From contig JAEUKT010000004.1 of assembly GCA_016794125.1 (NCBI GenBank), positions 197,460-261,459 of the forward strand: 64,000 nt of DNA, in the 5' to 3' direction. How positions within the stretch are numbered: position 1 is the first letter of the stretch; each line of letters opens with the position of its first letter. Positions 26,947 to 36,500 of this stretch are shown in pieces. This stretch comes from Alphaproteobacteria bacterium (lineage in GTDB: Bacteria; Pseudomonadota; Alphaproteobacteria; Micavibrionales; UBA2020). The notes under the pieces were generated by a model. The model did not search any database, was not told the origin of the DNA, and saw only the letters and a program-made list of their open reading frames with translations. The position numbers were made by a program, and so were the translations under genes.

Positions 26947-27489
26947 TTACGGCTGGAATCCAGCCTTGGTGAGCACGCCGTCGGCATGGCGGCCGGTGAT
27001 GTTGATGTTCGACAGCTGCTCGTCAATCCCTTCGCGCGCCTTCAATTCGGCTTCGCGCTTGCGGATTTTCTGCGCCAGCTTGGGATGGTCGAGCCCTGCC
27101 GCGCGGGCTTCGGGGAACAGGATCTGCTGTTCCTGCTGAACATGCGCCGCGACTGTTTCGCCCAGCACGATGAAGGTCGCGTCAAACAGCTCGTCGCCCG
27201 GCTCCAGCTGGTTCAGGCGGTTGATGAGCGCCTTGACGGTTTCATTGCCATGTAATTCGCGCGCGACAAGCTCTTCGTCGCCCGTGGCCGATTTAACGGC
27301 GGGATAAAATACATCCTCCCGCACCTGCAGGTGTGTCATCACATCGGCGCAGGTTTCTCGCACCAGTTCAACCTTGCGGCCGATATTGCCGTCGTCCTTT
27401 TCCACCACTTTCGCGAATTCGCGGAAATTGGTCATGGCCGACCCGAAATCCTTCGCGAGCAGCGACAGGGCTGTGTTTTCTTTTTTCAT
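26947..27489 (-). CDS. Hemerythrin-like HHE protein with eroded metal site
   Basis: A 180-residue four-helix protein clearly paralogous to the next upstream gene. Aligned without gaps to that protein, ligand positions are F15 instead of His in helix 1, H53 kept, R57 in place of the bridging Glu, N82 in place of the helix-3 His (with a His two residues before), and H116/E120 kept in HVQQEQ. Loss of three of the expected ligands suggests it no longer binds a normal di-iron centre. It starts 26 bases after the paralogue, with AGGAG before the ATG. Confidence 0.75.
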   Translation of the reverse strand: MKKENTALSLLAKDFGSAMTNFREFAKVVEKDDGNIGRKVELVRETCADVMTHLQVREDVFYPAVKSATGDEELVARELHGNETVKALINRLNQLEPGDELFDATFIVLGETVAAHVQQEQQILFPEARAAGLDHPKLAQKIRKREAELKAREGIDEQLSNINITGRHADGVLTKAGFQP

Positions 27490-27515
27490 CGCGCTTCTCC
27501 TGTGTTTAATGCGTG

Positions 27516-28127
27516 TTACCGGAAGCCGGGCGGCGGCACCAGAATGTCGGGCAGCAGCCCTGCGGCATCGGCGGCAGATGCTTCATCGACCGGCTGGATG
27601 TTGTGATTCATTTCATCCAGCGTCTCGCCGATGCGTTTGCCGATCACCAGCACTTCGCGGCGGAGCAGGATTTTGCGGCCAAGGGCGAACATGTCCAGCT
27701 TCGCGCTGCGCACCAGCGGGAAGATTTCCTTTTCTTCCTTCTTCATGTGCAGCGTCGCAATTTCGGACAGCACGATGAATTTCGCGTCGAAAATCTCGTC
27801 GTCGGGCGACAGCTTTTTCAGGTCGTCCATCAGTTCGCCTGCGGTGTCGTGCTCGATCTGCGCCTGATCCATCAACTGTTCTTCGCGAAGCGCCTTGCGG
27901 AGGGCTGGGTAGAAAATTTCTTCCTCCAGCTGGGTGTGGATTTCCAGCAGGTCGCAGGCTTCGCGCACAATGGTTTCTTTCGCGGCCATGTCTTCGTCGT
28001 CGCGGCCAAGGTGGCGCTGGAATTCGGCGAATAATTTGCGCAAGTGGTCGTGGTCCGCCTGCAAAATCACCAGCGCATCTTCGCGCAGGGGCAGGTCGAA
28101 GGGCTTGGCGTTTTTGTGTACTTTCAT
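27516..28127 (-). CDS. Hemerythrin HHE domain protein
   Basis: A 203-residue protein starting at ATG 28127 (GGAGGA upstream). The four-helix bundle carries all HHE ligands: H26 in ADHDHLRKLF, H64 and E68 in HTQLEEE, H93 in IEHDTAG, and H127 with E131 in HMKKEEK. Such proteins bind a non-haem di-iron pair and handle O2, NO or iron stress. The C-terminal 60 residues are a helical and Pro-rich tail (ILVPPPGFR). It forms a two-gene operon with the eroded paralogue downstream. Confidence 0.85.
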   Translation of the reverse strand: MKVHKNAKPFDLPLREDALVILQADHDHLRKLFAEFQRHLGRDDEDMAAKETIVREACDLLEIHTQLEEEIFYPALRKALREEQLMDQAQIEHDTAGELMDDLKKLSPDDEIFDAKFIVLSEIATLHMKKEEKEIFPLVRSAKLDMFALGRKILLRREVLVIGKRIGETLDEMNHNIQPVDEASAADAAGLLPDILVPPPGFR

Positions 28128-28217
28128 AGGTGTCCTCCCGTGTACGTTGGACATTGTTGTCTGATTGCCAACGACTACGGGGGAACAGGGTTCCAGCCGG
28201 TATTTAAAGGATTGAAT

Positions 28218-28514
28218 TTATTGACGTTTAATGCGAATGCGGGACGATGTCGCGGGGGTCACGAAGTATATATAGTCCCCCTCCGCCGATTCCACATACA
28301 GCGCCGCGCCATTCGCGTCGCCCGACATCCGTTCGATGCGCGACAGGGCGGGCAGCACCAGTTCGGTCATGGTTTCCGCAGGGGGTACGACTGCGGGTTT
28401 GGGCTTTTCCGCCGCCAGTTCGCCGGTTTTTGTTGCCAGCCCATAGGCCAGCAGGCCGATGCAGATGACGATCATCAGGCTCATAACGCCGACCAGTATC
28501 TTCATTCCCTGCAT
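28218..28514 (-). CDS. Small single-pass membrane protein, DUF6476-like
   Basis: A 98-residue protein from ATG 28514 (GGGAG 9 bases upstream). One membrane segment near residues 5-27 is followed by a Pro-rich linker and a small beta domain (LVLPALSRIERMSGDANGAA, YIYFVTPATSSRIRIKR). The pattern and its place divergent to rluD recall the alphaproteobacterial DUF6476 proteins. Function unknown. Confidence 0.6.
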   Translation of the reverse strand: MQGMKILVGVMSLMIVICIGLLAYGLATKTGELAAEKPKPAVVPPAETMTELVLPALSRIERMSGDANGAALYVESAEGDYIYFVTPATSSRIRIKRQ

Positions 28515-28548
28515 GACTATTCTCCCGAAGTTCGGATATATTGTTAGC

Positions 28549-29520
28549 ATGGAAAACGTGACAATCAAAGCAGAGGAAGAAGACAGGGGTCTCAGGCTCG
28601 ACAAGGTGCTGGCGCGCCATGCGCCCGATTTTTCACGCTCCCGCCTGCAACAGCTGATCGAGGGCGGTAACGTATCGCATCTTGGCAAGCCTTTCCCCGA
28701 CAGCTCGCACAAGGTCAAGCCGGGCGAGGAATTCACCATCACAGTCCCGCCCGCAATCGAGGCCACGCCGGTTGCGCAGAAAATCGACCTCGACATTATT
28801 TTTGAAGACAAAGACCTGCTGGTCATCAACAAGACACCCGACATGGTCGTGCATCCGGGCGCGGGCAACTGGGATGGTACGCTCGTGAATGCGTTGCTCG
28901 CCCATTGCGGCGGCGAGCTGTCGGGCATCGGCGGCGTGAAGCGCCCCGGCATCGTCCACCGCCTTGATAAGGAAACATCCGGCCTGCTGGTGGTGGCAAA
29001 AAATGATACGGCGCACAAAGGCCTGTCGGCGCAGCTGGAATCCCGCAAGCTGAAGCGCGTCTATAACGCGCTGTGCTGGGGCAACGTCACGCCGACCTCG
29101 GGCCGCGTGGAAACGCAGATCGGCCGCAGCCGCACCAACCGCCAGAAAATGGCGGTGCTGGAGGAGGGCGGCAAAGACGCGATCACCGATTACGAATTGC
29201 TGGAAACCTATGGCATGGTCGCGAGCCTTGTCGAATGCCGGCTGCAGACGGGGCGCACGCACCAGATCCGCGTGCATATGGCGCATCTGCAGCGCTGGAT
29301 CGTGGGCGATCCCGTCTATGGCAAGCCCGGCATCCCTAAATTCATCCGCGCGCATAAAGTTCCGGAAAAGACCGCCAAGGCTTTGATGGAATTCCCGCGC
29401 CAGGCGCTGCATGCCGCGCAGCTGGAATTTAACCATCCGGTAACCAATAATAAAGTATCATTCAAGGCGGAACTGCCCGATGATATGCGCCAGCTTATCA
29501 AGCAGTTGAAGAAGCTTTGA
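28549..29520 (+). CDS. rluD: RluA-family pseudouridine synthase (RluD-like)
   Basis: A 323-residue enzyme with an N-terminal S4 RNA-binding domain (residues 14-62, LDKVLARHAPDFSRSRLQQL) and the RluA catalytic domain: HRLDKETSGLLVVAK with the catalytic Asp near residue 143, YNALCWG and GRTHQIRVHM near 240. RluD modifies 23S rRNA helix 69. The family call is firm; RluD rather than RluC is inferred from S4 plus context. It diverges from the DUF6476-like gene across 34 bases. Confidence 0.88.
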   Translation: MENVTIKAEEEDRGLRLDKVLARHAPDFSRSRLQQLIEGGNVSHLGKPFPDSSHKVKPGEEFTITVPPAIEATPVAQKIDLDIIFEDKDLLVINKTPDMVVHPGAGNWDGTLVNALLAHCGGELSGIGGVKRPGIVHRLDKETSGLLVVAKNDTAHKGLSAQLESRKLKRVYNALCWGNVTPTSGRVETQIGRSRTNRQKMAVLEEGGKDAITDYELLETYGMVASLVECRLQTGRTHQIRVHMAHLQRWIVGDPVYGKPGIPKFIRAHKVPEKTAKALMEFPRQALHAAQLEFNHPVTNNKVSFKAELPDDMRQLIKQLKKL

Positions 29521-29552
29521 GATAAAAATTTTTTCAGTCGGAGGGTTTAAAA

Positions 29553-30167
29553 ATGGGCATCAGCCTCAGAAAAGAAATCATGAAGAAAGACGAGGAAGTC
29601 GATCTTCTTGGCGTCGATCCGACATTGCACAAGGTTTTCGTCGGCCTTGGCTGGGAAGCGCCTGAAACCAAGGACGGCCACCCCGTCGATATCGACGCGT
29701 CGGCTTTCATCCTCAACCGCGAGGGCAAGGTGCGCCGCGATACCGATTTCATTTTCTACAACAACCTTGAAACGGATTCCGGCGTCATCCAGCACATGGG
29801 CGACAACACGACCGGCGAGAAAAAAGAAGGCGACACCGAAGACGCGGAAGTCATCAAGGTCGCGCTCGATACGCTGGCCTTCGATGTCGAAAAGGTCGCG
29901 TTTTCGGTTACCATCCACAACGCCGACGACCGCCAGCAGAATTTCGGCGTCGTTAAAAACGCCTATATGCGCGTCGTCAACGCCGACACCGGCGCCGAAC
30001 TTGCGCGTTTTGACCTGACCGAAGACGCATCATCCGACAATGCCATGATTTTCGGCGAGCTGTTCCGCGAGGGCCTCGGCTGGAAATTCAAGGCGATGGG
30101 CGTGGGGTCGAAAGGCGGGCTGTTCGAAATCGCCCGCAATTACGGCGTGAACGTCGCGCCCCCGTAA
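29553..30167 (+). CDS. terD: TerD-family calcium-binding stress protein
   Basis: A 204-residue TerD domain protein. Family landmarks are VFVGLGWEAP near residue 28, DIDASAFIL with acidic ligands near 47, DFIFYNN near 65, DTEDAEVIKVALDTL near 93 and SVTIHNAD near 117, the pattern of Ca2+-binding acidic clusters. TerD proteins are tied to tellurite, phage and envelope stress resistance. This is a lone copy without terA, B, C or E. The next gene's start overlaps its stop (TAATG). Confidence 0.85.
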   Translation: MGISLRKEIMKKDEEVDLLGVDPTLHKVFVGLGWEAPETKDGHPVDIDASAFILNREGKVRRDTDFIFYNNLETDSGVIQHMGDNTTGEKKEGDTEDAEVIKVALDTLAFDVEKVAFSVTIHNADDRQQNFGVVKNAYMRVVNADTGAELARFDLTEDASSDNAMIFGELFREGLGWKFKAMGVGSKGGLFEIARNYGVNVAPP

Positions 30168-31270
30168 TGGCCACCAACACACAATCATTCATGCGCGCCG
30201 CAGCGGTTCTTATCGCTGCGGTGTCGCTTTTTTATGGCGCGGCAGCGCAAGCCTCCTGCGCCGCACCCGAAAACACCGATCCCTTCGATATCCGCGTGAC
30301 GGGCAGCTGGAAGGCGCAGCATGCAACCGACGGTGATATCCGCGGCTGCCTGCTGACGGCGGAAAAAAACGACGGCACAAAGGTTACGGCCTATACCAAT
30401 TACGAATTCATCTGCGCGCTGAAACCGGATGAAAAAATCAGCGTCGCGCCGTACTATGCCTGCTGCGACACAGGCTTGCAGGGCGATTTCGTCTGCGGCG
30501 TCACCCCGCGCGTGCCGCTGGCAGTCGTCGGCCAAACGCCGCTGATGATTTCTCCTTCTACGCATGATCCGCGCGCGATCATAGACCTTGTCGCGGGCAG
30601 CCTGTCCGGCAAGCTGCGCGAAGCGGCGGCAATCCCGAAACTGCAGGAATATCTTTCCGATCCCGCCTATGCCGATGCGGTGCGCCAACAGCTGCCGCAG
30701 TTGGAAGCGGCGCTGGACGACGGCACGCTCAAGCAGGATTTTGTGCGCGGGCAGGTGGCGGGGCTGCTGCTGGCCGGGTACCCCGATTCACCCAAGCGTG
30801 ACGCGTGGCGCATGATGCAATTCACCGGCGGCATGGATTACGCGCTGACCCCGATCCAGAAAAGCATCGCGCAGGAACTGCTGGAAAAGCCCGATACCGC
30901 GCTGCGTTTCATGCCCGTGCTGATCGACCGCCTGCGCCGCAGCAGCGAGCCCGACCGGATTTACCTGTTGTCGGTCGCCGCGCGCAGCGGCCAGTCGAAA
31001 GCGCATATAAACGAAATACGCGACGCGCTGGGCAGCGATATCGACCTGCCGGAGGCCGCGCCGGATTCGCGCCCCGCGCCCGCCGACAATGTCGAAGCCG
31101 TCCGCCGCGAAGCCGAACAGAAAGCGCGCGCCGAGATGATTACGGCGCGCACGGCCCTGCGTGCCGTTTACCTGCCTTTGCTGGCAAAAATAGCCTGCAC
31201 GGGCGAAACGGGGCAGGTGACCGTCGGTTCGCTCTATAAAACCGTGCTGGATTGCAGTGTAACACCCTGA
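30167..31270 (+). CDS. Hypothetical secreted protein
   Basis: A 367-residue protein with a signal peptide (residues about 9-29, cleavage near AAQAS). The N-terminal domain (about 30-130) is Cys-rich, with a CC pair in YYACCDTGLQGDFVCG, suggesting disulfides in the periplasm. Residues about 130-300 are helical, and a charged helix with many Arg/Glu follows before a C-terminal GETGQVTVGS segment. I recognise no family. Start overlap with terD implies coexpression. Confidence 0.6.
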   Translation: MATNTQSFMRAAAVLIAAVSLFYGAAAQASCAAPENTDPFDIRVTGSWKAQHATDGDIRGCLLTAEKNDGTKVTAYTNYEFICALKPDEKISVAPYYACCDTGLQGDFVCGVTPRVPLAVVGQTPLMISPSTHDPRAIIDLVAGSLSGKLREAAAIPKLQEYLSDPAYADAVRQQLPQLEAALDDGTLKQDFVRGQVAGLLLAGYPDSPKRDAWRMMQFTGGMDYALTPIQKSIAQELLEKPDTALRFMPVLIDRLRRSSEPDRIYLLSVAARSGQSKAHINEIRDALGSDIDLPEAAPDSRPAPADNVEAVRREAEQKARAEMITARTALRAVYLPLLAKIACTGETGQVTVGSLYKTVLDCSVTP

Positions 31271-31310
31271 TCTTTTGCGTTATGAAAATAACAAAAATCC
31301 TGCGCTTTCC

Positions 31311-31339
31311 TTGACAATTTCGGGGTTGCGCCCCATTTT
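31311..31339 (+). promoter_or_regulatory. Candidate promoter of ahpC
   Basis: A consensus -35 TTGACA at 31311-31316, 17 bases, then a weak -10 CATTTT at 31334-31339. The spacer contains GGGG-TTGCG-CCCC, a short inverted repeat that could serve a regulator. No OxyR half-sites were recognised. Confidence 0.45.
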
Positions 31340-31380
31340 CATCACACAATATTGGTACACAAAATCGAAAGGTGCTTAAC

Positions 31381-31926
31381 ATGCTGACAATCGGCCAGAA
31401 ATTCCCCGAATTCAAACTCACCGGCGTCGTTTCCGACGACCAGAAAACAGCCTTCAAGGAAATGACCAACAGCTCCTTCAAGGGCAAATGGCTGGTGCTG
31501 TTCGCATGGCCGAAAGATTTCACCTTTGTCTGCCCCACCGAAATCGCCTCGTTCGGCAAACTGAACAAAGACTTCGCTGACCGCGATGCGCAAGTGCTGG
31601 GCCTGTCCACCGACAGCGACTACGTGCATCTGGCGTGGAAACAAAACCACAAAGACCTGAAAGACCTGCCCTTCCCGATGCTGTCCGACATCAAGCGCGA
31701 ACTTTCGACCGCGCTCGGCATCCTGCATGCGGAAGCGGGCGTCTGCAACCGCGCGACCTTCATCGTCGATCCGAACGGCGTCATCCGCCACGTGTCGGTC
31801 AACGACCTGAAAGTCGGCCGCAACGTGAACGAAGTGCTGCGTATCCTCGACGCGCTGCAAACCGACGAACTGTGCCAGTGCAACTGGAACAAGGGCGAAG
31901 ACACCCTGTCGAAAAAAGCGGCCTAA
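31381..31926 (+). CDS. ahpC: Peroxiredoxin AhpC
   Basis: A 181-residue typical 2-Cys peroxiredoxin. The peroxidatic C51 lies in FTFVCPTEIASF, with Thr and Arg of the active site around (R near VCNRATFIVD); a resolving cysteine is in the C-terminal LCQCNW segment. It reduces organic peroxides, H2O2 and peroxynitrite. No ahpF or ahpD neighbour is present, so the reductant is not given by context. ATG 31381 follows AAAGG; a strong terminator follows the gene. Confidence 0.92.
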   Translation: MLTIGQKFPEFKLTGVVSDDQKTAFKEMTNSSFKGKWLVLFAWPKDFTFVCPTEIASFGKLNKDFADRDAQVLGLSTDSDYVHLAWKQNHKDLKDLPFPMLSDIKRELSTALGILHAEAGVCNRATFIVDPNGVIRHVSVNDLKVGRNVNEVLRILDALQTDELCQCNWNKGEDTLSKKAA

Positions 31927-31940
31927 CCGCTTTCATTCAA

Positions 31941-31972
31941 AAAAGCCCCGCTGGAAACAGCGGGGCTTTTTT
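31941..31972. terminator. Bidirectional terminator
   Basis: A 13-bp stem AAAAGCCCCGCTG / CAGCGGGGCTTTT around a GAAA loop, with A and T runs on both sides. It serves ahpC and the converging gene that stops at 31985. Confidence 0.93.
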
Positions 31973-31984
31973 AATGCCGATTTT

Positions 31985-32929
31985 TTAAATATGCAGGAAA
32001 TTCTTCAGCGAAAATTTCGGCTTCGCCGCCGCCTGTTTCAGTACCTGCGCAGCGTGGCCGGTTTTGTCGAAGCCTTCGCGCACGATGCCGATCAGGGCCA
32101 GCGTGACGTTTTCGGGCAAGCCGCCGTCGCGCGCGTAATCCTGCGCGACTGAAATGATGGTGCGCAGGGCGGCCGCAAATGTCTTGCCGTCTTCGATATG
32201 GTTCGCGCGCGGTTCATTCAAAACTTCGGCCACATCCAGCGCGGCCCTGAATTTTTCGGCGCGGGGCAGGCGGGCGATAATTACCGACCAGCGTTCCGCC
32301 GCCGCGTCATCTATTTCCGCATCGGGCTTGTTCTGTTTCACAGTCGCGCGCAGGATGGTCGCAACCGATGCCGCATCACGCGCCTTGCCCATTTCTTCCA
32401 GCAGCAGGTGGCGCGCGGTGTGTTTCAGCTTTTCCTCGCTGCCCGCATGGCCGAGGCCGATGGCGCCGATCAGCGCGACGCGTTCGTTGAAGTCCGGAAT
32501 TTTGCGCGCATCGGCGAAGGCGCAGATGGTGGCATCCATCTTTTTCGCCGTATAGCGCGCCAGCGCCTTGTCCTTGTGCGTCACCGCCAGCAATCCGTCA
32601 AAGGCCTTGTCGCAGGTGATGTCGCGCGCGTTTTCAAACAGTTTCTGCGCGAACAATTGGTGCGCGGCGGGCTGCGATGCCTGTTCGAACAGTCCGGTGA
32701 AAACATCGGGCAGCTTGTCGTGCGCGGTTTCGGACAGCGTGTTCAGCGTTTTGGTGATGACGGTATCCAGCATCGCGCTGTCGGATTCGACGGCGGCGTA
32801 TTTGCGCAACGCGCGCGCCGCCGCGCCCGCATGGCCTTCCGACAGATGCGCCGCGATCGACGCCAGCAGCACGCCGCGCGTTGCGCTGGGCAGTTCCTTG
32901 CGTGCGGTGCTGGCGAAAGCGTGAAGCAT
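31985..32929 (-). CDS. Hypothetical all-helical protein
   Basis: A 314-residue soluble protein of helical hairpins rich in Ala and Leu (for example LPSATRGVLLASIAAHL, ERVALIGAIGLGHAGSEEKL), suggesting a HEAT-like or TPR-like solenoid. No catalytic motif or signal peptide is seen. ATG 32929 is preferred over a TTG at 32947 because GGGGA sits 5-6 bases upstream. Function not recognised. Confidence 0.55.
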   Translation of the reverse strand: MLHAFASTARKELPSATRGVLLASIAAHLSEGHAGAAARALRKYAAVESDSAMLDTVITKTLNTLSETAHDKLPDVFTGLFEQASQPAAHQLFAQKLFENARDITCDKAFDGLLAVTHKDKALARYTAKKMDATICAFADARKIPDFNERVALIGAIGLGHAGSEEKLKHTARHLLLEEMGKARDAASVATILRATVKQNKPDAEIDDAAAERWSVIIARLPRAEKFRAALDVAEVLNEPRANHIEDGKTFAAALRTIISVAQDYARDGGLPENVTLALIGIVREGFDKTGHAAQVLKQAAAKPKFSLKNFLHI

Positions 32930-33509
32930 ATTGTCCCCGTTTTTCAAAACTAGGGGTATTCTGTCACATGGGAGTTAAGGCGCGGTAAATATGGCAAGGT
33001 GATATGGATTATTTCACTATACGCCGTTAAGATGCTTTTCGTATTCGCGAAGCGGCGTGACGAATCAAAACCCGCGCCGCCGTAAATAACCAAAATAACC
33101 CGGAAAAACGCGTTACAACGCGTAACGCCGCCCGCATTTTCAAAAAAATTTTTCACCCTGCAAACGATTGCGCATGCTGCAAAACCCTTCGTGACAACGC
33201 GTGTATAACGCAAAAAACGCATTGAAACCTGAGGTCAAAGTTGAGAGAATTTAATCAGGCTCTATAGCCGCGCCCCGCGGGGGCAACCTTCAATAAAACA
33301 GGGTGATCTTCAGGCCGCGATATGCGGCCTGCAACACAGTTGCGAAATCGCTGCACCGCAGCATCTTTTATAACACTTAAGTACCGGATTTTATTATGTT
33401 TCTTGCACCCGTTTTCGGTTGGCAATCGCCCCTGCTTGGTTTAACTAATTGTCCATGCCTCAGGCGTATGATTGAGGAAGCAAAAATCCTTCTGCAACAG
33501 GTGTTTCGC
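32930..33509. promoter_or_regulatory. Long regulatory region before NAD-GDH
   Basis: About 580 bases without a credible gene. It contains an inverted repeat GCGTTAC-N5-GTAACGC (33110-33128), a related stretch ACAACGCGTGTATAACGC (near 33195-33212), and a perfect 8-bp inverted repeat CAGGCCGC-GATAT-GCGGCCTG (33311-33331). These look like regulator sites and a leader hairpin for the large dehydrogenase gene. The plus-strand frame could begin at ATG 33396, but this extension does not resemble the family. Confidence 0.45.
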
Positions 33510-36500
33510 ATGTCCAAATCCCCCCAAAAAGACCGTCTCATCCAAAACGCATTGATCGCGTCGCGAGAAGGGAAGGGGGCGAAAAAAGAAAACCAGCTGC
33601 TGCACGAATTCCTCAGCGCGTTTTACCAGCAAGTGCCGCCCGACGACCTGCAGGGCTGGAAGGCCGAAGACCTGTCCCGCGTGGCAGGCTCGATGTGCGA
33701 CTGGTCGGCGGAGCGCGCCAGCGGACAGGTCAAGGTGCGCGTGTTCAATCCCGAACTGAAGCGCGACGGCTGGCACATTCCGCATACGGTCATCCAGATC
33801 GTCAACGACGACATGCCTTTCATCATCGATTCCATCGCCTCCGCGCTGCTCAGCCAGGGCTTGAACATCGACGTGCTGTTCCACCCGATCCTGTCGGTCG
33901 CGCGCGACGGCAGCAAGCTGAAATCGGTGCAGGCCGGCAAGCATGCGGATGCGAAACTGGTTGAATCCTGCGTCTATGTGCAGCTGGAACAGATGCTGAC
34001 GACCGACGCGATGCGTAAATTGCAGACCGCGCTGGAACAGACGCTGGGCGATGTGCGCGCCGCGACCGCCGACTGGCGCGGCATGCTGGGCAGAATCGAC
34101 GAGGTGTCGCTGTTCGCCGAAGGCTTCGCGAAAAACCACGACATGCACGACCTGCAGGAATCCCGCGATTTCCTCGCCTATGTGAAAAACAACAACTTCA
34201 CGCTGCTGGGCTACCGCGCCTATAACGTCGCGGGCGGCAAGGCCTCGACGCTCGCCGGCTCCAGCCTTGGCATCCTGAAGGGCGGCCGCGTGATCGAGAT
34301 CGGCGACGAAGCCGAAAACCGCCTGATCGAAGGCCTGCGCCAGTCGCGCTGGGCGGTGTCGATCGGCAAGCTGGTCGGCGAAATTTCCACCGTCCACCGC
34401 CGCGTGCCGATGGATGCGATTGTCGTGAAATCGGTGAACGCCAAGGGCGACCTGACCGGCATGCACATTTTCGTCGGCCTGTTTACGTCCAGCACTTATT
34501 CCTGCCGCACGAGCGAGATTCCGATGGTGCGCCAGAAGGTCGCCGAAACCATCGAACATGCGGGCTTTATCCGCGGCACGCACGACTACAAGGCGCTGGA
34601 GCATATCCTCGAAAAAATGCCGCGCGACGAGCTGTTCCAGGTATCGAGCGAAGATTTGCAGAAACTCGCGCTGGGTATCCTTCGCCTGCAGATCAAGCAG
34701 CGCGTGGCGTTGTTCTCGCATATGGACACAATGGGGCAGCATATGTCCTGCCTGCTCTATGTGCCGCGCGACCGCTACAACACCAAATTCCGCCTGCAGG
34801 CCGAACGCATCCTTGAACAGGGACTGAACGGGCGCGTGGCGAACTTCTTCACGACGCTCGATGACAGCCTGCTGGCGCGGTTGCTGTTCACCGTGCGCGT
34901 CGAGGACGGCGGCGCGTCGTATAACCACGCGAAACTGGAATCGCAGCTGATCGAATTGTCGCGCGAATGGGACGAACGCCTGAAAAAAGTCCTGATCGAC
35001 GTCTATGGCAAGATCAAGGGCGAGGAACTGGCAGCGACCTATGGCCGCGCCTTCCCCTCCGCCTATCATGAATCGATTGAAATCCGCAACGCGGTGCATG
35101 ACATCCGCCAGCTGGAAACCATGCTGCACAACGACGGCAAGGACGATATCCGCGTCGAATTCTACCGCCTGCACGCGGCACCCAAGGGCGAATACCGCCT
35201 GAAGGTCTATCACGAAGGCAAGCCCGTGCCGCTGTCGGACATTCTGCCCGTGCTGGATGCGATGGGTTTCAAATCGGAATCCGAAATGCCGTACGAGGTA
35301 AAGCCGGTCGGCGCAACGGGCGCGATCTGGATTCACGATTTCGTGTTGAAGGGCCCGGAAGATGTCGAGATCGAGAAAGTGAAGCAGAACCTCGAGGAAA
35401 CATTCGTGCAGGTCTGGAAAGGCCGCGCGGAAAGCGACGGGCTTAATCAATTGGTCCTGCGCGCGAACCTGAACTGGCGCGAAGTGATGGTGTTGCGCAC
35501 CTATTCCGGCTATATGCGCCAGGCGCGCCTGCCGTATTCCCGCGTCTATATCGAACAGACGCTGGCAGCATATCCGCAAATCGCGCGCGAACTGGTCGAA
35601 ATGTTCAAGCTGCTGCACGACCCGAAAGCGGGCGCGAAATCGGCCGAAAAAGCGCGCCTTGCGGGCGAAAAAATCGTCGAGATGCTGGGCAATGTGCAAA
35701 AGCTCGACCATGACCGCATCCTGCGCAGCTACAAGACGCTGATCGAGAAAACGCTGCGCACCAGCTATTTCCAGACCGACGAAAACGGCATGCCGAAAAA
35801 CCTGCTGGCGATGAAGCTGGATTCCAAAAATATCATGGAACTGCCGCTGCCGCGTCCGCATGTGGAAATCTACGTCTATTCCACGCGCGTAGAGGCGATC
35901 CACCTGCGCGGCGGCGACATCGCCCGCGGCGGTATCCGCTGGTCCGATCGCCACGAGGATTTCCGCACCGAAGTCCTGAGCCTGATGAAGGCGCAGCAGG
36001 TGAAAAACACCGTCATCGTGCCGGTCGGCGCGAAGGGCGGTTTCGTCGTGAAGCAGCCGCCCAAAACCGGCGGCCGCGACGCATACCTGCAGGAAGGCGT
36101 CGATTGCTACAAGATTTTCGTGCAGGCGCTGCTCGACCTGACCGACAACAACGTGAAGGGCAAGATCGTGCGCCCGAAAGACGTCGTATGCCATGACGGC
36201 CCCGACCCGTATCTGGTCGTGGCGGCGGACAAGGGCACGGCCACATTCTCCAACCACGCGAACGGATTGTCGGTCAAGGCCGGCTTCTGGCTGGGCGACG
36301 CGTTCGCCTCCGGCGGTGCGACCGGTTACGACCATAAAGGCATCGCCATTACCGCGCGCGGCGGCTGGGAATGCGTGAAACGCCATTTCCGCGAAATGGG
36401 CACCGACATCCAGAAACAGCCCTTCACCACCGTCGGCGTGGGCGATATGGCGGGCGACGTGTTCGGTAACGGCGTGCTGCTGTCGAAACAGATGAAGCTG

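Noticed and set aside
32950-33222. A 90-residue minus-strand frame before NAD-GDH
   Set aside because: No ribosome site or recognisable sequence; overlaps the inverted-repeat region and looks non-coding.
33396-33509. N-terminal extension of NAD-GDH from ATG 33396
   Set aside because: The added 38 residues are hydrophobic and Cys-rich, unlike the family, and have no ribosome site; ATG 33510 fits the family better.
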